A DNA stretch of 17,854 nt from Oscillospiraceae bacterium (GTDB taxonomy: Bacteria > Bacillota > Clostridia > Oscillospirales > Oscillospiraceae), in the NCBI GenBank assembly GCA_012513005.1, contig JAAZCZ010000100.1, forward strand, positions 1 through 17,854. The letters are read 5' to 3'. The first letter of the stretch is position 1; every line of letters starts with the position of its first letter. Below, in pieces: positions 13,792 through 17,854 of the stretch. The translations under genes were made by a program, and so were the position numbers. Below the pieces are notes generated by a model that saw only the letters and a program-made list of their open reading frames with translations, was not told where the DNA came from and searched no databases.

Positions 13792-14913
13792 ATGAAGAAA
13801 ATCTTATCACTGGTACTCGTATTAGTAATGGTCTTAGCCCTGGCAGCCTGCGGAACACCCGCAGCACCTGCAAAACCCGGCGGAGACGGCAAAGAAACCG
13901 ATGCTCCCAAGGCGGGAGTTGAGCTAAACGTAGGCGTTTTCTACTATCATTATGCAGACGCGTATATCTCAACAGTTCGCGACAACATGGACAAGCAGCT
14001 TAACGAAGCTAAGATTAAGTTCACAAACTTCGACGGCAACAACAACCAGGCAACCCAGCTTGACCAGATTAACACAGCAATCACAAACGGCGTAAACCTG
14101 CTCATAGTAAACATAGTTGAGACAGGCTCACCTGACTCAGCACAGGCAGCTTCAAAGGCAGCCGAAACAGCCGGAATTCCCATTATATTCTTCAACAGAG
14201 AAGTCGACAGCGAAATCGTAAAGGCTTATGCAAAGAGCGCATTTGTCGGAACAGATGCAGCCGAGGCAGGCCACCTTCAGGGCAAGCTCATAGGCGACAC
14301 ACTTGTGAAGGACTTCGACAAATATGACCTCAATAAAGACGGCAAAATCTCCTATGTAATGTTCAAGGGCCAGGAAGGCAACCCCGAGGCAGACTTCCGC
14401 ACAAAATATGGTGTTGAAGATGCAGATGCAGTACTTAAAGAAGCCGGCAAACCCGCACTTGAATTCTATGACAGTGCAAACAGCTCCAAGTACCTCGTTG
14501 ACCCGGACGGTGCATGGTCTGCAAAAGCTGCCACAGACTACATGAACACAATTCTTGCATCATACTCAGAGGCCAACAAAAACATGATTGAGCTTATCAT
14601 TGCCAATAACGACAACATGGCAGAAGGCGCAGTTGCAGCACTCAATGTTGTGGGCTACAACCTGGGAGACGGCAAGTCAGTTACAATCCCTGTATTCGGC
14701 GTTGATGCTCTTGACACAGCAAAGCAGAAGATCGAAGAGGGCAAGATGGCAGGAACAATCATGCAGGATGCAGTCGGAATGGCAACAACCATTATGACAC
14801 TTGTTAAAAACGTTGCAGAGGGCGCAGACCTCATGGCCAACACCGATAAGTTTGTCGTAGACAAAGACGTTTTCAAGATTCGTGTACCTTACGGCGTTTA
14901 CACAGCAAAATAA
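13792..14913 (+). CDS. mglB: Galactose/methylgalactoside ABC transporter substrate-binding lipoprotein
   Basis: Sugar-binding lipoprotein of the Mgl importer, 373 residues. Residues 1-20 form a lipoprotein signal (MKKILSLVLVLVMVLALAAC) with lipidation at Cys20, then a Gly/Pro-rich linker. The periplasmic-binding fold follows from about 44. The MglB calcium loop DLNKDGKIS lies at 179-187. FFNRE (133-137), the segment KGQEGNPEADFRTKY (192-206), NNDNMAEGA (272-280) and FGVDAL (302-307) match sugar-contact regions of enteric MglB. GGAGG (13779-13783) sits 8 nt before ATG 13792; the ATG at 13777 overlaps that site and is rejected. First gene of mglBAC. Galactose or glucose is the probable ligand, though three pocket residues appear conservatively changed. 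Confidence 0.93.
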   Translation: MKKILSLVLVLVMVLALAACGTPAAPAKPGGDGKETDAPKAGVELNVGVFYYHYADAYISTVRDNMDKQLNEAKIKFTNFDGNNNQATQLDQINTAITNGVNLLIVNIVETGSPDSAQAASKAAETAGIPIIFFNREVDSEIVKAYAKSAFVGTDAAEAGHLQGKLIGDTLVKDFDKYDLNKDGKISYVMFKGQEGNPEADFRTKYGVEDADAVLKEAGKPALEFYDSANSSKYLVDPDGAWSAKAATDYMNTILASYSEANKNMIELIIANNDNMAEGAVAALNVVGYNLGDGKSVTIPVFGVDALDTAKQKIEEGKMAGTIMQDAVGMATTIMTLVKNVAEGADLMANTDKFVVDKDVFKIRVPYGVYTAK

Positions 14914-14965
14914 ATATTCAGCACAATTTGCACTTGAGGTTTAGTTAAAATAACCGAAGATGCAG

Positions 14966-14991
14966 CGAGGCTGCCGTTATCGGCAGCCTCG
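14966..14991 (+). terminator. Intercistronic hairpin between mglB and mglA (attenuator or mRNA stabiliser)
   Basis: A perfect 11-bp GC-rich stem, CGAGGCTGCCG with CGGCAGCCTCG, closes a TTAT loop. Only GTTTATAAAA follows, so it would be a leaky terminator at best. In binding-protein operons such hairpins often leave the first gene in excess over the ATPase and permease. It lies 36 nt upstream of the mglA start. Confidence 0.65.
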
Positions 14992-15027
14992 GTTTATAAA
15001 AGCGCCAATGATAAGGGAGGAAGCAGA

Positions 15028-16527
15028 ATGGATAAGCCAATCCTGCTGGAAATGAAGAATATTAGCAAGGCCTTCCCCGGCGTCCAGGCTCTGGATAACG
15101 TTTCGCTGACTGTTAAGGCGGGTACTGTTCACGCTTTAATGGGTGAAAATGGTGCCGGAAAATCAACCTTGATGAAGTGCCTATTCGGCATATACTCAAA
15201 AGACAGCGGCACAATAATTTTTGACGGCAAAGAAGTAAATTTCAAAAACTCCAAAGAGGCACTCGAAAGCGGAGTTGCCATGGTTCACCAAGAGCTCAAT
15301 CAGGCGCTCACAAGAACAGTAATGGACAACATCTGGCTGGGCAGATACCCGACAATCGGGAAAATCATGGTCAGCGAGAAGGAAATGCTAAAGAGAACAA
15401 AGGAAATCTTTGAAAATATCGGAGTAAATGTTGAGCCAAAGAGAAAAATGGCATCCATGGCAGTTTCTCAGCGACAAATGGTGGAGATTGCAAAAGCAGT
15501 TTCATATGAATCGAAAATAATTGTCTTTGACGAGCCCACCTCATCTTTAACAGAGGTTGAGGTTGAGCATCTGTTTAGGATAATTAATATGCTGCGCGAA
15601 AAAGGCTGCGGCATAATATATATAAGCCATAAAATGGAAGAGATTTTGCGCATCAGCGACGAGGTCACAATAATGCGTGACGGAGCTCATGTTGCAACGA
15701 AAAAAGCCTCTGATCTCACAATGGATGAGATAATAAAGCTTATGGTCGGCAGGGAGCTTACAAACAGATACCCGCCCAAAGATAATAAACCCACCGAAGT
15801 TATTTTAGAAGTCGAGGGTATAAGCGGCAAATATACAAAGCTTAAAGACGCAAGCTTCAATCTGCGCAAAGGCGAAATTTTGGGAGTTGCAGGGCTTGAC
15901 GGCTCAGGCAGAACAGAGCTTTTGGAAACACTCTTCGGGGCAATGACAAGGGAAGGCGGCACAATAAAGCTGCACGGCAAGGAAATAGTAAACAAAACGC
16001 CAACAGAAGCAATAGCAAACGGCTTTGCATTGCTCACAGAGGAGCGGCGAGCAACCGGCATTTTCGCAATTCGTGACATACAGGAAAACACAGTAATATC
16101 AAACCTAAACTCCTATCTCAAATACGGACTGTATTTGCAGAGCAAGAAGATGGAAGAGGACACAGACTGGTCAATAAATGCTCTTAATGTCAAAACCCCG
16201 GGCAAGAAAACAGAGATTCGCTCACTCTCGGGAGGCAATCAGCAAAAGGTAATTATCGGCCGCTGGCTTCTCACAAAGCCCGAGGTTCTGCTCTTAGATG
16301 AACCGACAAGGGGAATTGATGTCGGAGCTAAGTACGAAATTTATCAGCTTATAATCAAACTTGCAGACGAGGGCAAGGGAGTAATCATGGTCTCCTCCGA
16401 AATGCCGGAGCTACTCGGCGTGTGCGACAGAATAGTCGTTATGTCGGGCGGCAGGGTGGCAGGCGAGGTTGACGCAAAGAACACATCACAGGAGCAAATA
16501 CTGAGCTTAGCGGCAAAATATGTATGA
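15028..16527 (+). CDS. mglA: Galactose/methylgalactoside ABC transporter, fused double ATPase
   Basis: Cytosolic ATP-hydrolysing subunit of the sugar importer: 499 residues with two nucleotide-binding domains, as in all MglA/RbsA-type proteins. The first domain has Walker A GENGAGKST (39-47), Walker B/D-loop IIVFDEPTSSL (164-174) and a degenerate signature VSQRQM (146-151). The second has a degenerate Walker A GLDGSGRTE (289-297), an intact signature LSGGNQQ (400-406) and LLLDEPTRGIDVG (421-433). This split of intact and degenerate motifs is usual in the family, pairing one full composite site with one weak one. AGGGAGG (15014-15020) lies 7 nt before the ATG. It sits between mglB and mglC; its stop overlaps or abuts the start region of mglC. 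Confidence 0.95.
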   Translation: MDKPILLEMKNISKAFPGVQALDNVSLTVKAGTVHALMGENGAGKSTLMKCLFGIYSKDSGTIIFDGKEVNFKNSKEALESGVAMVHQELNQALTRTVMDNIWLGRYPTIGKIMVSEKEMLKRTKEIFENIGVNVEPKRKMASMAVSQRQMVEIAKAVSYESKIIVFDEPTSSLTEVEVEHLFRIINMLREKGCGIIYISHKMEEILRISDEVTIMRDGAHVATKKASDLTMDEIIKLMVGRELTNRYPPKDNKPTEVILEVEGISGKYTKLKDASFNLRKGEILGVAGLDGSGRTELLETLFGAMTREGGTIKLHGKEIVNKTPTEAIANGFALLTEERRATGIFAIRDIQENTVISNLNSYLKYGLYLQSKKMEEDTDWSINALNVKTPGKKTEIRSLSGGNQQKVIIGRWLLTKPEVLLLDEPTRGIDVGAKYEIYQLIIKLADEGKGVIMVSSEMPELLGVCDRIVVMSGGRVAGEVDAKNTSQEQILSLAAKYV

Positions 16528-16541
16528 GTGGGGAAGGACAT

Positions 16542-17591
16542 ATGACTAAAACAAAAAACGAAAATCCGGAAAGGCAGAAACTTACTGCAAAAAGAGTCGG
16601 AGAAATACTGCTGAACAATGCACTTCTTATTCTGATGGTGCTTGCAGCTATATACATAGCGATTAATAACCAGTTCTTTTTAAAGCCTGCCTCAATAGTA
16701 AATATTCTCTCCCAAACAGCGGCATATTTGCCTGTTGCCTTGGGCGTTGCGGGCTGTATAGTGCTCACCGGAACAGATCTTTCGGCAGGTCGCGTTGTCG
16801 GTATAACAGCTTGTGTTTCCGCATCTTTATTACAGAGCGTAACGGCAATGAGCAAAATGTGGCCGAATCTTCAGCCAATGAACGTATTTGTTGTGCTGTT
16901 AATTGCTGTTCTGATAGGAGCACTGGTGGGTGCGTTTAACGGCTTTTTTGTGGCAAAATTTAAGCTGCATCCGTTTATTGTTACCTTGGGCACACAGCTT
17001 ATTTTATATACAGTCCTTCTTCTGTATATGAAAGCCGGGAATAACGGCGGCATGGCAATATCGGGACTTGATAAATCCTACACACAGTTTGTAACAGGCA
17101 GCATGCTAAGAATAGGCGGCTCACCTGTGCCTAACTATGTTTGGATAGCACTGTTTCTCACGGGGCTAATGTGGTTTATCTGGAATAAGACAGTTTTCGG
17201 CAAAAATATGTTTGCCTTAGGCTCAAACGAAGAGGCAGCCAAGGTTTCGGGCGTAAACGTGTTTAAAACTACCATAATGGTCTTTGCTTTAGCCGGCGCC
17301 ATGTATGCAGTCACGGGCTTTGTTGAGGGCGCGCGAGTTGCATCGAACACAGCAAACACAGGCTTTAACTACGAGCTTGATGCCATCGCAGCCTGCGTCA
17401 TCGGCGGCGTTTCCTTTGTAGGCGGTATCGGTAAAATAAGCGGAATTATTATAGGCGTACTCATGCTCAGGCTCATATTCGTCGGACTTAATATGATAGG
17501 CATAAACCAGGATTTATTCTATCTTATTAAAGGCGGAATTATACTCTTTGCCTGCGCCCTTGATATGAGAAAGTATTTGACCAAGAAATAA
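16542..17591 (+). CDS. mglC: Galactose/methylgalactoside ABC transporter permease
   Basis: Polytopic membrane permease of the BPD_transp_2 type, about 349 residues with eight to ten hydrophobic helices. Motifs shared with enteric MglC include LGVAGCIVLTGTDLSAGR near the first third, PFIVTLGTQLILY, FGKNMFALGSNEEAAKVSG (the cytoplasmic loop that contacts the ATPase) and YELDAIAACVIGGVSF. Two starts are possible. ATG 16524 overlaps the mglA stop as ATGA but has no ribosome binding site. ATG 16542 follows GGGGAAGGA, though only 3 nt separate the end of that site from the ATG. I prefer 16542; reinitiation at 16524 is possible. It completes the importer and is followed by the operon terminator. Confidence 0.94.
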   Translation: MTKTKNENPERQKLTAKRVGEILLNNALLILMVLAAIYIAINNQFFLKPASIVNILSQTAAYLPVALGVAGCIVLTGTDLSAGRVVGITACVSASLLQSVTAMSKMWPNLQPMNVFVVLLIAVLIGALVGAFNGFFVAKFKLHPFIVTLGTQLILYTVLLLYMKAGNNGGMAISGLDKSYTQFVTGSMLRIGGSPVPNYVWIALFLTGLMWFIWNKTVFGKNMFALGSNEEAAKVSGVNVFKTTIMVFALAGAMYAVTGFVEGARVASNTANTGFNYELDAIAACVIGGVSFVGGIGKISGIIIGVLMLRLIFVGLNMIGINQDLFYLIKGGIILFACALDMRKYLTKK

Positions 17592-17613
17592 AATAAACAG
17601 ACCCAAAACAAAA

Positions 17614-17648
17614 GGCGGGAGGTCACAAGGATAAGTTGTGAACCCACC
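17614..17648 (+). other. Imperfect hairpin in the mglC 3' untranslated region
   Basis: GGCGGG (17614-17619) can pair with CCCACC (17643-17648) with one mismatch, and TCACAA (17623-17628) with TTGTGA (17636-17641), leaving small internal bulges. It lies between the mglC stop and the terminator and could be a 3'-UTR structure or part of a small RNA. The stretch 17592-17674 otherwise holds nothing I recognise. Confidence 0.35.
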
Positions 17649-17674
17649 AAAATGGCAAACCGAATACGGATTTA

Positions 17675-17715
17675 AAAAAGCAATCGGAGCCGATAGTTGG
17701 CTCCGATTGCTTTTT
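17675..17715. terminator. Bidirectional terminator of mglBAC and the right-edge gene
   Basis: A perfect 17-bp inverted repeat (17675-17691 with 17699-17715) closes a 7-nt loop, with T5 at the end on the plus strand and T6 on the minus strand. The stop of the minus-strand frame at the right edge lies 4 nt away, supporting use from both sides. Confidence 0.92.
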
Positions 17716-17718
17716 GGT

Positions 17719-17853
17719 TTATCTGCTTGTCTTTTTGATGGTAAACTTCAGCAGATGGGGAATGGTTAAATCAAGCTTGGGGAACATCAGGGAGAATAAA
17801 GGATAATGGCAACAGGGGCGACCACCGATTCTGACGGCCGCTCCTATTACTTT
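17719..17853 (-). CDS. Probable C-terminal end of an unidentified gene, cut by the window edge
   Basis: A minus-strand frame enters from the right edge and runs 44 codons to a TAA at 17721-17719. The residues read like a genuine protein end: GRPCCHYPLFS, then LDLTIPHLLKFTIKKTSR, a basic C-terminus. Its stop sits 4 nt from a terminator that has a T6 tract on this strand, exactly where a gene end is expected. No family was recognised from this fragment, and a chance open frame cannot be excluded at this length. Confidence 0.5.
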   Translation of the reverse strand, partial: KVIGAAVRIGGRPCCHYPLFSLMFPKLDLTIPHLLKFTIKKTSR

Positions 17854-17854
17854 C

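Noticed and set aside
15028..16527. Degenerate motifs in MglA (first signature VSQRQM, second Walker A GLDGSGRTE) as signs of damage
   Set aside because: Enteric MglA and RbsA show the same split of intact and degenerate motifs, so this is family-typical.
17638..17769. Small GTG-started frame of 43 residues after mglC
   Set aside because: It reads straight through the perfect terminator stem and ends beyond it, and the residues show no membrane, signal or domain pattern.

Overview
The window looks like chromosomal DNA from an anaerobic, low-to-mid GC Firmicute of the class Clostridia. This rests on strong AGGAGG-type ribosome binding sites, clostridial proteins such as an xxxLxxG heptad-repeat protein paired with an MMPL transporter, an ECF vitamin-uptake S component, an MglB lipoprotein with a lipobox, and the rpsF-ssb-rpsR order. 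I see no insertion sequences, CRISPR arrays, phage genes or biosynthetic cluster. The species cannot be named from the sequence.

Layout. 10-1805 (minus): tsaE-tsaB, two genes for the tRNA t6A modification, followed by upp (uracil salvage). A divergent promoter pair with overlapping -35 boxes separates them from a plus-strand SEDS (FtsW/RodA-type) glycosyltransferase at 1908-3062. 3159-7239 (minus): an MMPL/RND-type permease overlapping a secreted heptad-repeat protein, with a divergent TetR-type regulator at 7405-7977. The two -10 boxes of this divergent pair share one palindrome. 8042-9664 (minus): an unusual single-pass protein with an N-terminal degenerate kinase-like domain, an acidic linker, one membrane helix and an extracellular C-type-lectin-like domain. 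This is the least ordinary gene in the window.

9836-11714 (plus): a tRNA-Leu(UAG) with its own near-consensus promoter and terminator, an AT-rich spacer, then an ECF S component and coaX (type III pantothenate kinase) in tight succession, suggesting pantothenate uptake coupled to the first step of CoA synthesis. 11736-12890 (minus): rpsF-ssb-rpsR behind a consensus promoter and a structured leader that may be an S6:S18 autoregulatory element; rpsR starts with TTG. 12990-13484 (minus): a dCMP/ComEB-type deaminase. 13717-17715 (plus): mglB-mglA-mglC, a complete galactose/methylgalactoside-type ABC importer, with a promoter, an operator-like palindrome near the predicted start of transcription, a hairpin between mglB and mglA, and a strong terminator. 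A probable partial gene enters from the right edge on the minus strand.

Most of the window is housekeeping or transport. Several start codons differ from the longest open frames: ribosome binding sites and promoters point to downstream starts for tsaE, the heptad protein, the MMPL protein, the S component, rpsF, comEB and mglB. Promoter calls are by eye from hexamer match and spacing and have not been tested.
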